This document shows positions 37,053-48,000 of a DNA stretch of 64,000 bases, in pieces. The notes under the pieces are model-generated. The model saw only the letters and a program-made list of their open reading frames with translations, did no database searches and was not told the DNA's origin. The DNA comes from Thereva unica (taxonomy: Eukaryota > Arthropoda > Insecta > Diptera > Therevidae): the NCBI GenBank assembly GCA_949987705.1, contig OX465282.1, positions 7,490,501-7,554,500 of the forward strand, read 5' to 3'. The number at the start of each line of letters is the position of its first letter. Position 1 is the first letter of the stretch. The position numbers were made by a program, and so were the translations under genes.

Positions 37053-37248
37053 AGTAAAGCCCCCATACACGGTTGAATTTGATGTACATCGAAGTGCCGG
37101 ACGCACGATCAAAACTCTTTGTGGATTAGAAGAAAATCTGGATGTATGGGGCCTTAACAGTAGGAAAAATTTAAGTGTAGAAATTGCATACAACGGAAAT
37201 AAATTTTGAGCCCAAGTATATTTACCTGAACTGTACTTACGTGCATAT

Positions 37249-37320
37249 TTTAAAACTTACGTTTTTTTAAAACTTACGTACCTACTTTAAAACTTACCTA
37301 TTTTAAAACTTACGTATCCA
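37249..37320 (+). repeat. Short tandem repeat (ttttaaaacttacgt)
   Basis: Four near copies of ttttaaaacttacgta follow one another. Confidence 0.8.
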
Positions 37321-37746
37321 AGATAACGTTTTGACATCATAAATAATATCTTAAGTTATTAAAATTGATTACGAACTTGTGCAATGTCCGTAGGGGGCGT
37401 AAATATATTCCCTAACTTTTATTCGCAGTTTCTGTAACAGAGAAGAAGTTACAGCATAAAATTTCAAACAATGAAATCTATTCATAAATTTGAATTATAT
37501 TCCGTCCAGCTTCTTTCGAAAATATATCTATGTATAAATATTTACATAAAATTAATTATAGTGCGAAAAACACGTCTGTAACTGTCAGACTATAAAAAAA
37601 ATACACAAAACCTTCACTTTGATAAATTAATACACTCATAATAGTACAAAAACGTTCTGATCCATATTAGATAAATCCATAAAAGAAGATCATAAGCAAA
37701 GATTAAAAGGCTAAAAAAGAAAATAAATATCCCGTCCATTAAAAAT

Positions 37747-37782
37747 TATAAATAGCAGCACTTTAAACAAGTTTCTTTCAGG
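37747..37782 (+). promoter_or_regulatory. nuf: Candidate core promoter of the short nuf transcript
   Basis: The TATA-like box tataaata at 37747-37754 is followed by an initiator-like tttcagg with its A at 37780. The 33-bp spacing is close to that usual for insect TATA promoters. It lies 436 bp upstream of the start codon of the alternative first coding exon, and I see no acceptor-exon evidence in between. This is inferred from motifs only; in AT-rich DNA such motifs also occur by chance. Confidence 0.35.
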
Positions 37783-38215
37783 AAATAAAACAAAAGTGAA
37801 AAAATATACATAAATATAAATATAATACAGAAATAACTCAAAAGTGTATCGAGTTACCACACTGTGCGTGAAATGTAATCAGATATTGTTATAGTAGTGA
37901 GCCAGAGAATTGTATTCAAATAAAATAAAAAAAAACAGAGGAAAGAAAGTAAAAAGAAAAAATAAATAAGTTTAAAACAAAAATAATAATAATAATGTGT
38001 AAAATCCATTTAAGAAATAAAAAATAAGTGAAGAGCTATGCATGTGTGCGCTCTAGTTGCTGCGATAAATTATGTAAAACTTCGGTTAAAACAATTTACA
38101 AACGTTTTGTTGCCATATAATAATATTAATAATAATAATAATAAAGTTAAACTGAATAGTGCAAAATTAATAATTTCATTTATTAGACATTCTGTTGCCA
38201 TAAAATTATATAAAA
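37783..38215 (+). other. nuf: Probable 5' UTR of the short nuf transcript
   Basis: A-rich leader with AAT microsatellites (about 38121-38145). Short upstream ATGs are present (for example at 38038). An in-frame TAA at 38201-38203 lies five codons before the chosen start. Confidence 0.45.
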
Positions 38216-38800
38216 ATGACAACATCCGAAGCAACCAGTCAGCCAGAAAGTCTGGATTTAGATTATGATATGTGGCAAGGACAATTTGAATTTGTCGGTA
38301 CAAATAATAATAGTAGTAGTAATAATATAAGAAATTGTGATATTAATTCTAGTCAAGATCGTTCCGACAGTCTTGAGGATTTAAATTTTAATGTTAATAA
38401 TATTACACAAGAATTCGGGAAAAAACCAATACTCATTGATGAAGAGACATTTTTAAGCTTACATCCGAATGATTTTGATGATTCAATATCTGGTCCAGAT
38501 TCGACGATATTTATTGATAATAAATTGAATTTACTTGATACATCATTGGCAAGTAGTAATAACGATTTTGAAACTGGGAAAATACTCAATAAGGATACTC
38601 TTAATAATAGGATTATTAATAAACATATTAATAATAATAACAATAATAATTGCTTTAAAATAGAAAATCTTAAGAATTACAAGAATAAACTTATCAGTGA
38701 TTTTACCGATAAATCAACAATTAATCAACAGCAAGTTTCGGGGAATTCAAATAAAATGAACGGGTATACGGCGGAAATTTGTGACAATTTGAATGAACAA
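38216..38800 (+). CDS. nuf: nuf alternative first coding exon (short isoform N-terminus, 195 codons)
   Basis: Starts MTTSEATSQPESLDLDYDMW at 38216, with an in-frame TAA just upstream at 38201. It ends ICDNLNEQ at 38800, followed by the donor gtaaga. The length of 585 bp is exactly 195 codons, so it ends in phase 0 and joins LELLQRQ at 45567 in frame. The sequence is acidic, Ser- and Asn-rich and likely disordered, with Asn runs encoded by AAT repeats near residues 27-37 and 138-147. No signal peptide, EF-hand or other domain is visible. It replaces the 860-974 exon in a shorter Nuf protein. The choice between the two N-termini is probably made by promoter use. Exon status rests on the long open frame, the donor and the phase; that it belongs to nuf rather than to another gene is inferred. 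Confidence 0.75.
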
Positions 38801-39054
38801 GTAAGACTCTATATATTTTAGTTTTATTTTAAATTATTATTTCAGATTATTATTAAGCATATTGTTTTACTTAATGCATTAATCGACCACAGTCGATCCA
38901 ATATTTAATCATTCCTTATCGTTGTATCAAAATTCTAATAAATTGTTAGTTCCCATCGAAAGATTACACACCATTATGAAGTTAGTACTGTACTACATCT
39001 TCTCTTCTTCTTCTTTGGTGAGATATAGGGTGCAAAAGTAACCGCTTCCACACA

Positions 39055-39690
39055 CTTGTAGTGTTGGATAGGACACGTTTCTAAAATGAGTTTGTAAGAG
39101 GAGCCTCTTTTTTTCTTTTGAGCCAGTACAATGTCATACTTCAAATAAGCTAGGCGCTATTGTAATGGCAAAATGGCAAAACCAAGCAAATTAAAAACAG
39201 AAAGAAAACAATTACCAATTAAGTGCTTTTTTGTGAGTTTGGTTCTAATATGCGATAAAAAGCCTCAAGGTAGGTAAAAAAGCTATGTCTCCACATTGTA
39301 TATTTATATTTTACAATCTCACTTCGCCGCAGAAATGTCCCTCCAGTAAGTATTTACAATCTCGCCTACCCTCATTTCAGGCTGGATATATCACTGTATC
39401 AAAAAATGTCTCCAGTACAAAATTTCACTCGCTCCGAAAAATATAAGAAATGTGTAACCAGTACAAAATTTCACTCTCTCAAATAATAAAGAAATGTCTC
39501 TGCAGTACGAAAATTCGCTGCCCCAAAAACTGTAAGAAATGTCGGTTCAGTTCGTATTTACAATCACACAATCATGTATCTATACCAGTAGGACATTATT
39601 TTAGAGCCGGGACATTTCAAAAATTGAGGTCTTAGTACAATTTACCATGGTGTAAGGGCAAATGAACTGCCTGGTGTAAATCCGGCTCAA
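39055..39690 (+). repeat. Interspersed repeat with internal tandem array, long copy
   Basis: The ends (ggataggacacg, gagtttgtaagaggagcctc; gtcttagtacaatttaccat, ggtgtaagggcaaatg) match the 24178-24432 copy. The interior at about 39290-39560 holds four to five diverged tandem units of about 55-60 bp around atgtctccagtacaaaattt and cactc. An internal minisatellite between fixed ends recalls Helentron/DINE-1 elements of flies, but that assignment is only a suggestion. Confidence 0.6.
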
Positions 39691-40194
39691 CTCGACTCAC
39701 TTGGTTTATTGTACTACACCCGTATACCTCATATTTCTAGGCCTAACTGCTTGAATAGGTTCTTAATGGCTTAAAGGCTTGTCGCTTAGACTTGATTGTT
39801 CCAAGGGTCGACTCATCCTCCTGAAAGCAAAGCCCTCAGTTGGGTCCTATGAGTATTTCAGGGTGAAGTGTCCGGTAATCAAGCTACCAGCTACCAAGTG
39901 TCCTGACGTTAAGCTAACAAGTGTAGCCAACCCGTCTGCTGACCTCCTCTATAGCACGCCCCCACAATTTCTTAGCCGTGTTAAGAAATCGCAATCAAAC
40001 TTCAGTTCCATGAGTATGATAGTATGGTATAGTATGACACTTATTTAGAGCCGTCTGTGGACGGGACAACATCCTGGTTCGTTTCGAAATCTTCCCACTT
40101 TCTGGTAGGGATCTGGATCTTTAGGTAACCGCTGATGTATAAATCGGGTGGCAGCAGGTTTTTTTTATGTGTCATGGTCAAATTCAGGAATCAC

Positions 40195-40285
40195 CCTTTG
40201 TACCACTAGACCGTCATATCGTTCAACTCATCGTGCAATGTCTAGTAGTAAGCTTGACCTGAAAATAAAAGCAGAATAGGAAAGG
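40195..40285 (+). repeat. Interspersed repeat (ccgttatgtcgttcatg family), copy 3
   Basis: Contains taccactagaccgtcatatc and gcaatgtctagtagtaagct. It matches the blocks near 28.4 and 34.3 kb. Confidence 0.6.
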
Positions 40286-40527
40286 TTAAGGGTAGTCTGG
40301 TGTATGCATAAGGAGAAGGCAGTGAGCCTCGCGTTTGCACTACTGGGTGTTATATGAGTGCATCCATTTGTTAACAGCCGGGTGAGTCACAACTGTCGGG
40401 GCTAGCGAGAGACAGTTTTGTTGGCGTATTATGCCTCCTGAAACAAGTGAATCCCACTAACCAGCCGACAAAGGCTGTGACGCCAACAGTACCAGACTAC
40501 CAGGTGAACAAGGAGGTGCACCGACCG

Positions 40528-40860
40528 CTAGATGAGGACTTCACCTAAGCGGAAATTTGGTACCCTATTATTAACCGAGGTGACAATTATCTGCCATCCG
40601 TTATTCCGAGGCCAGTCATTCTTTTGACTTGACACTTTCCGTGTCGATATTGTTATATTGTTTGGCAAAAGCGGGCCAGCATACAACGAGCCATATGTCA
40701 GCACTGGTCTTATCACTGTATTGTATTGCCAGCACTCCAACTACGAAATTCAAATCTATCCCTTGCCGAAAATCTGACGTGTTGACGGGTAGCCCTCAGC
40801 GGTTGGACCATACGCTAACCTTTATAAGCACCGTTCTTATTGATTATGTTGAGGAGTACT
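40528..40860 (-). mobile_element. Non-LTR RT C-terminal fragment
   Basis: On the minus strand, WQYNTVIRPVLTYGSLVCWP is followed by AFAKQYNNID. This is the conserved post-catalytic thumb motif WxYxxVIRPxLTYGSLVWW of jockey-type elements. It is short and broken, with no other RT motif nearby. Confidence 0.65.
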
Positions 40861-42329
40861 AGTATCAACAAGTCGAGTCATTGGCACTTTAAAAACCTTG
40901 GCAATGCTCTTCGTTAGGTGACATTTTAAACACCTTCTTCATTGCCTGTCCTCAGATGGAAAAGAGTTTATGGTCAGTCAGTATCCTTTTCCGAAATTGC
41001 TATAGAAAACTGATTGAATGAAATTAGAGAGAAGAGTTAAAGAGGCCAATGTTATTTGCGAAAGCCAATTATTGTGGCCACATGTCGCCAGACTATTCAT
41101 AATAAAGTGAAAATTTACTAAAACCTAGCCTATCACTATTGAGCCTTTGCTTAACCTGAAGGAAATCTGCTCAAGTGATCTGAACTTTTAACCGGGCATG
41201 TGTTAGTTCTATCAGAGAAACTAATTTGGCTGCCAATATGATCTGAAGTAGCTTTTTTAAGGGTTATACTATATTTCAGTGTGAAAAATTCGTCGGCGAT
41301 TGATATTTATTTCCGGAAGCCATTATAGTATTTCTGAGATAGGTTCCACCCTACTATTGTTATGGAGCTTATGAATGTTTTATATCTTATAAAGAATAGG
41401 GAACTCGTTTTATAGTTCTCATATCGTAGCTTTTCCTTTTTCTTATGAATGGGGCAATTATGGCTTTACTTCAAATCCTTCGATACAATGTGTCATCGAA
41501 ATGGCTGCTTCAATGAAATAGTATTTCTTTTGCCTCGACCGTCATTTTTTTCTCAGCACATCACAACACGACTCACTTCCACCATATAATGCAGCTTTCT
41601 AAAAGTTCATTTATATAAATAGAACAACTCGACTATGAAACAAAATTGCATACTAAGTATTTCAGTTACCCAAAAGTTCAAAGGCAAGGTTCTCCTTTAA
41701 CATTCCCCAAATTCCTTCTATCGTATACAGCTTTATTTTTAAACACTTTGGTTATTAATGTATCTCATTATTTTTTGTCACAAATATTTTATAATTTATG
41801 ATGATCGGAAATTTTTGTATGGGCACATAATGTCGTACAGATGCTCTTCCATATTTTGCCCTAACAATTACGAGCTGTTCTTATGACTTACATATTTTGT
41901 AATATTTTCACATATCTCGCCCAATATTTCTCTTACTTTTTTTTTTTACAAATGATTTGTATTAGTTGCGTTGTATAGTTAATTAACACATATAAATTTA
42001 CTTTTAAAATATTAACATAAGAAGAATTTGTGAGATTTGTTAAATCTGTCGGTAGATCTTGAGAACCAATCAAAATCAATATTTTCTGGAAATAGTTGAT
42101 GGAATGATTGCATTGCTCTTAATAGCTACATATGTGCGAGTATCATCAAATGTGTAAACCATATGTTAATCAAATCTGGATATAAATATGACTCATGGCT
42201 ATGTTGCGGATCTTCATTTGGCCAGGGCCCAACGAATCCCATTTTTACGCATATAGAATCCATATATTGATGATAGAAAATTTAGCCACTAAATTACGTA
42301 CAGGGCCGCGTTAAGAATGGCCTTAGTTG
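40861..42329. other. nuf intron, no gene seen
   Basis: AT-rich. No coding or repeat structure was recognised. Confidence 0.45.
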
Positions 42330-42600
42330 AACGTTACAATTCAGTCTCTTGTCTAGCATTAATCGCGGATTGTAAGTACTCGAGTAAATGTATCGAAAGA
42401 AAATTACTCAATGGGTGCTTTTTCCTCTTTTGTAGTAGGTACTCGAGTCCTTGAAAATCGATGATTTTGAAATAGCGTTTCCACTTTGCATATGGGATAT
42501 AAACGGCTCTAAACTCTCCTCAATTGAGACAGAAAAATACATTGTATGTGTTTATATGAAAAATATTAAGGACTGAGATAAACAACCGTGATAAGATTAA
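42330..42600 (+). repeat. Interspersed repeat related to 18.1-18.4 kb
   Basis: Shares aattgagacagaaaaatac and an acggctctaaactc-like block with 18145-18220. Both copies also have nearby tactcgagt motifs. Confidence 0.5.
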
Positions 42601-42639
42601 ATGGGCAGTGGCCTCTTTTCAACCCTATAAATCCCCGGA

Positions 42640-43750
42640 AGGGATGAAAATTTTCCGTCAGTCCTTCAGAAGTGCTTCGATCTGATTCCCGTCTGTCTCT
42701 TTAGTGCCAGCTTCAATTGGGGATACATTACAACCATCTGGAGGAAAGCAGTTTTTAGCCAAAAACAAGACAATATGACTCTAGAGCTGCCTAAAAGTAC
42801 ACACCTTTCAGCTTAACCTCTTTTCTTTTGAAAGCGAAAGAAAGGTTGCTAGACCTTCATATTAGGTGTAAGCTGGAGATCCTTCTTCCTCTACATAGCT
42901 CCCAGTTCCGTTACTCAAAGAGTGAATTAACAGAGGTTGCTTTAAACTGCTTCCAGTTGCTTCCGCGCTAAGGAAACTGCTGTATGTGCCTTCCTTGTCA
43001 TTGAAGGTGCTTTCGATAACACTGGCTTTGATTCTATCTCTAGAGCACTAGCTCTCAGAAATCTGGATCCTCACACGATTGAGTGGATAAATGCCATGCT
43101 TGCAGGTCGTGACATTTCTTCCAACCTAGGTGTCTCCTCTATTAGTGAGAAAGCTATAAAGGTCTTAACTTTAAGGTGAAGTCTTATCCCCGTTACTCTG
43201 GTCACTAGTTCTAGGCCATCGGCTATGCTTGACCATTCAGAGGTCGTGAGAATAGCACTCCGAGAAGTTCAAAGTACCACGGAGGGTCTATAAATCAACC
43301 CAAACAAGGCTGTCCTGATACCATCTCTCCAAACGCTACAAAGTGGACCTAGGTCCTATTTGCTTCTAGGACATTACAGTTAAGGCAGACAAGAGACTGA
43401 ACTGGAACGTCCAATAGGCCATTAGGGTCTGCAAAAGGCTTTTAAGTAAGAGACGGATTGTTAAACCTGTGGTCACGCCGATCCTCAAGTGCAGCAAACT
43501 GCAAAGGCTTGCTTTCCTATCCATTACTGGAGCCATGTGGACCTGTCTCACAGCTGGGATAGAGGCAATCATTGGATTGACCCCATTGCATATCTTCATA
43601 TGGAAATCCAGCGCCATAATCGCCTTGAGACCACAGATCTTATCCTCCAACTGGCTCTATATCCTTAACAATATCCCAAATATTTCCATTTCCCGCATAT
43701 TCGACCATGATGTTTCTGATCTGCGGTTCCAAAGAAAATTCAGGCGATTA
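42640..43750 (+). mobile_element. Jockey-type retrotransposon remnant, family C
   Basis: The plus-strand order is: QFRYSKSELTEVALN (42900-42945), AFLVIEGAFDNTGFDSISRA (about 42990-43050), LRNLDPHTIEWINAMLAGRD, SISEKAIKVL, a gap with a stop where GGVLSPLLW is expected, EVVRIALREVQSTTEGL, INPNKAVLIPSLQ, DKRLNWNVQ, and the tail KLQRLAFLSITGAMWTCLTA and GIEAIIGLTPLHIFIW (43495-43600). The YADD block is degenerate. The same gene segment, split by an insertion, occurs at 27.4-29.1 kb. Confidence 0.85.
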
Positions 43751-43764
43751 TCCCAGATCGTTCA

Positions 43765-43993
43765 TAGGCTGATTGTACGATAACGAAAATGTTATGCACT
43801 TGGCCTTTATATGCCCGTGTGCACAGCTCAGTACTCGGTCACTTAAACCTTTTGGTCTAGTTTGTCCGTCCTGCGGCCGTATGTGCTTCCGTTAAAAATT
43901 GTTAAAAACTCTACGGCCATCATATGCCCTTTCAAAACCCAAGCGACCAGTGTTCGCCCGTTGTAAGGTCATTTTTTAATTTTACTCGGGACG
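43765..43993 (+). repeat. Interspersed repeat (acggccatcatatg family), copy 3
   Basis: Contains cgataacgaaaatgttatgc, ctacggccatcatatg and gttgtaaggtcattttttaa. It directly follows the family C RT tail, so it may be that element's 3' untranslated region. Confidence 0.65.
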
Positions 43994-45096
43994 GATAGGC
44001 TTCTTTGACCATCTTTTTTTGTCATTATTACAAAGACCACAATCTTGTTTTCTTTATTTAAAGTTATTAATTGCCATCATACACTCCTGATGCTCTACTT
44101 ATCATAAAATAATTTACTTCATCTCCACTTAATCATTTTTTACTCCAACTGTTCTGTATGCTCATCTTCATTATAATGAATTAGCCTCTTCCTTTCAATA
44201 TACATACAAACATACATATACTCTTATCTCTCGCTACAACATAGAAGTCCAAATTGATTTTCCTGAATGAAAACTGCACAGAAATAGAGTAGGAAGCAAA
44301 TGATAAGAGAACGAGTTAATGTTTATCAAAAAAAGCTTTTTATCAGTCATAATTCCGGAAGCGCCCAGAAATAATCTCGAACAAAAAACTGCAACATAAA
44401 CAACCTTCCCCCTATTTTTTCTTTTATTCATCCTACACAAAAATTCTTTAAAATTCTCTCTAAATGATGTGAAAAAAATTCTAATACAATTCCATCATCC
44501 GAAAGAAGCCATATGGTATGCAAGTTTTTGTTTATCTTTCGTTATTTTTGAAGGTTCTTTTATCAGAATCCTCTATTTTTTATATCTATAAATCCATAAC
44601 AACCACACTACGTTTTGCTGCCAAAATTTATTTTTAACTTTTATTCCGTATTCAAACATCCAAAACAATAAGCGGAAGAGGGCTAAGAACAGACTCTAAT
44701 GTTAAGGCTAAGGTAGTCTTTCTTCATTTTTTTTCTGATTCATTTAAAGACGTTCGTTCCACTGAAGACAAGTTCTAACCAAATCTAAATAGTTGACGTT
44801 GACGCTTGATTGGTAAAAGGCGGCGGCACGACACAACTGACGACGAAGACTATGTCATCCATTTGCCATGACTATGATAGAATCGGTCGAGGGAACGCCG
44901 AGTACACCGTCAGTGAAAATAGAATTCCCAGGAATAATATACACTAGAGAGACTCTTGGTCGAGCCAGTATAGTGCTGTAAACCATACCGCCCGCACACC
45001 AGATTAGATTCCGAGGTGTTGTTAGCAGCAACGTGTGTTTTATTAATCGAAGTCAATTCGTGGTTCAAAATTGTTAATAATAAAGTGTGACCTTAC
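43994..45096. other. nuf intron, no clear feature
   Basis: AT-rich. The part at 44790-45010 is richer in GC and CG (ggcggcggcacgacacaa) and could hold regulatory sites, but no exon was recognised. Confidence 0.4.
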
Positions 45097-45339
45097 CAAC
45101 TCTGAGGATGATGAATCACATTGCTGCATCAATAGCTCCGTCGTCTCTCTAAAAGAGCCTCGCGATCTGTGCTTGAGATACATATGACGAAGCTGGCGGC
45201 TAGTAGAGATCAGAAACCATATTGCCATTGGCAACAGAGTATTACTACTGGCTAGCATGTAATCTGCTAAAAACACCACAAAACAAAAAATGACAGAACA
45301 ACAAGCTGACACTAATTGGCCTCCAGTAGTCTTTGCCAT
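45097..45339 (-). CDS. Candidate nested minus-strand first coding exon, hypothetical
   Basis: On the minus strand, an ATG at 45339 opens an 81-codon frame, MAKTTGGQLVSACCSVIFCF and onward. It ends at SSSSEL on a consensus donor (ttg|gtaagg) in phase 0. An in-frame TGA lies six codons upstream of the ATG. Residues about 9-29 and 35-45 are hydrophobic (VIFCFVVFLADYM, LLPMAIWFLIS), followed by a basic stretch (RHMYLKHRSRG), which suggests a small membrane protein. I recognise no family and found no partner exon downstream on that strand. It lies only 228 bp before nuf exon 45567. Chance is a real alternative. Confidence 0.22.
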
Positions 45340-45566
45340 ATGCTTGTAGAGCACTCAATGGATCTTGATGATTTCCTCAGTGATATTCGTCAATTAAAGG
45401 CAGCATGTGTGGGTTTCGTTTTGGAATATGATCAATTTTTTTTTGTTTTTGTATTAAATATTTTTAGTGAAAAACTCTTTCGTCATAGCCTTGAGAGCTT
45501 TTATTAATTAATATTTCCAAAAATAATTTAAGCTTTTATTTAAAATGTTTATTTGGTTTTTTTTAG

Positions 45567-45701
45567 TTGGAACTTCTACAGAGACAAGTCACCGATTTGG
45601 CGGATTCTCAAAATACAAGTGAAGATCGGACGACGAGAACGAAGACGGAATATGCGGTACTACAGGCTCGGTATCATATGCTCGAAGAGCAATACAGAGA
45701 G
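45567..45701 (+). CDS. nuf: nuf common exon (start of the coiled coil)
   Basis: The acceptor is a T tract ending in ttttag at 45566; the donor is gag|gtatgt at 45701/45702. Forty-five codons in phase 0 at both ends read LELLQRQVTDLADSQ, then RTKTEYAVLQARYHMLEEQY and RE. Heptad-like spacing of Leu and Val begins here and continues into the next exon, so this is the start of the long Nuf coiled coil that forms the parallel homodimer. It is the first exon shared by both N-terminal alternatives: DLNHK from 974 or NLNEQ from 38800 can precede it without changing frame. Confidence 0.88.
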
Positions 45702-46780
45702 GTATGTAGATAGAGCTTTTAATAAAGTGGAAAGCTTCACTATCCAATATTAAATATAACATTATAATTGGGCATAAGTGTTTATTAAAAGAGAAGATAA
45801 GAAAGGTGGAAAAGGTGATAAAAAAGCCAGAAGTTATCACTATAGTATAATAAAAACTTCATTGATTATGAGAATGACAAAAAATTGTCATGCTTAAACC
45901 AACGGAAATTCTGCAACTTTCTTTGTATACGAATATTACTGATAAAGTCAATGTTGTTTGCTTACTTTAATACAAAACATATTTCGTCTTGGATAAGATG
46001 AGAGGAGGTTATCTAAAGGTCAATTTTCCTTAATAAAAATGATGACACATATGTCTTTGCCAATTGAAAATCGCTGTAAAGAATAGATTTTGTTGCTTTA
46101 ATTTAAATTTTTGTTAAAAGGCCAAATGCAGTACTCTTCTCTTCTGTTGTTATACACTTGACCGCGATCATTCGCGTCATTTAAGATTTTATTTTATATT
46201 TTTCGTCATTGGCCTCAAGTTGCGTTGCCTACGATTAATTCCCGCTTCGATTCGCGAATGTGGGTCTTCACTTGCCTTATTGGATAGCGAAATTACAGTT
46301 CAGTAGACTTGGAGAGGTTTTTCTTTCTTTGGTTTCAGTTTTGTTACTGTTGATTTTTCTTTTTTGGAATCATAAAAATTTCAATGTGTGTTCAATTTTG
46401 TTTGACCAAAGCCAGCTGCAATGATTTCTGTTATCAAGTTTATTTAGATTGATTTGATGATTTTATTGATTGTTACTGATTCATTGATGCGCCATAACCG
46501 AATATGGCATGCTTTTAATTAAATTGTATTAGTTTTAATTTGATGTCATTGTCGCGTAGTCTTTGATATCAAAATTGCTTATTAGGAAGAATCTTGTTAA
46601 GGAAATTGAATGAGAAGGTCAACGGATTGAGTTTTTCGGTTCTTTCTGATTTTGTCGTCAAGGTGGCTCTTTCGATGATGTTGAATCTAAATCTATCATT
46701 ATTCTAGTTCTAATCTCAATTTTTTTAAACGAATTTCTCTCAGCCTTAAGCAACTCACTCACATCTTCACTGATAACATT
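45702..46780. other. nuf intron, no feature seen
   Basis: AT-rich intron sequence without a recognised gene or repeat. Confidence 0.5.
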
Positions 46781-48000
46781 ATTTATTTATTTACCCCAAT
46801 GCCGATGACGCCCAGACCTTCAAGGTCCGGCTCTACTCGTCTGACACCCTTGCTCTTATTGCGACTAACTCGGGTTCCTTGAAGATTGAATTCCATGAAA
46901 TTAGACTCAATTGATGGCATACATTCGTCAATCTTAAATCCTGTCGCCACTTCTTCCTGCACTTCTAACTCCTCGGCTTCTCTTCATCTAATATTGGATG
47001 ACATTAAAAGAAGTATGCAGCGTGTTTGGGCTGATGTAGAATCGCTGTCAACAGCAGTGGTGCAAATTCATAATGCCCTGAGCTATCTGTCATTAGAATT
47101 TAAAAGCGTCTTCAATAGTAAAAATTCCTCCTCAGTGGGGATAATATCTGATGGCGCCCTGCAGATGGGGGAGCAGTCTCTTTCTTCACCCTGTCCCACG
47201 GCTGCTTCTCCTTCGGATAATGCCATTCTCAAACAGGATGACAACAACCTAATCGCGCCAAGTCGCATTGCAAAAGTCGTAGGAATGGTCGAAATCGCCA
47301 AGCCAGCATTGGTGTCACCTTGAGTTCCTCGAACTGTGTTCTAGTGACTGAGTCGACCTCTAAGCCGGTCTCGGTATCAACCTCCTCGCCGCTAATTGTG
47401 GATGATCCCTCGGTCACGGAAGGTCCTGTGGGAGAGTCTACCTCTATCCTGGGCTTGGTAGCAACCTCTCTGCCTCTAATAGTGGATGGTCCACTGACCA
47501 TCGAAGTTACAGATCTTCTTGAGCCTTGCATCCCTCTGGTCTGATCTTCTAGAGCTTGTATCCCTCTGTTCCGCGAATCCGTACTCGACCTCATCACGCA
47601 AACGCTTCCATTCGGAGCGTTCCACAGATGTCAAAAAACTCCAAACGCGTTCCCTCTACTACCAGAACGTAAGGGGTACTAAGTAAAAAACTAACGACAT
47701 CCTTCAGGTAACGGCGGCTAGTGGGTTCGATGTCATAGCGTTCACTGAAACCTGGCTCCAGGAAGGCATTCTAAAGGCTGAACTCTTTGATTCGTCCTAC
47801 CAAGCCTTTCGAAGGGAACGTTACACTAACTCGGAAGCTCTTGGGGGTGGCGTTCTTCTTGCTTGCAGCGTGGATCCAAATCTGCAACCATAGAGGCGTC
47901 ATCCAGTGTCCCTCAAGGCAGTTATCTTGGCCCTCGCCTCTTCATTCTATCAATTGATCACATTGTTCCCTTGCTAAGACACTGTAGAACAGTGCGGTGA
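46780..48000 (+). mobile_element. Jockey-type retrotransposon, family A copy 2, internally deleted
   Basis: An upstream frame at 46886-47323 (about 145 codons, Ser-rich, with the helical stretch LILDDIKRSMQRVWADVESL) sits where ORF1 or a leader is expected. From 47640 the endonuclease begins: SLYYQNVRGTK, FDVIAFTETWLQEGILKAEL, FRRERYTNSEALGGGVLLAC. At about 47868 it jumps straight into RT sequence equivalent to 12378-12490 (tggatccaaatctgcaac, then cctcaaggcagttatcttgg). The deletion removes the rest of the endonuclease and the RT fingers. The two parts are intact enough to define the family's 5' half, which is missing from the other copies. Confidence 0.82.

Noticed and set aside
38070..38643. 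Leu-rich minus-strand frames opposite the first nuf exon
   Set aside because: They arise from the complement of AAT repeats (Leu and Ile runs) in the nuf leader and exon.
47229..47597. 122-codon minus-strand frame
   Set aside because: Antisense shadow of the Ser/Val-rich leader of the family A copy; no domain.
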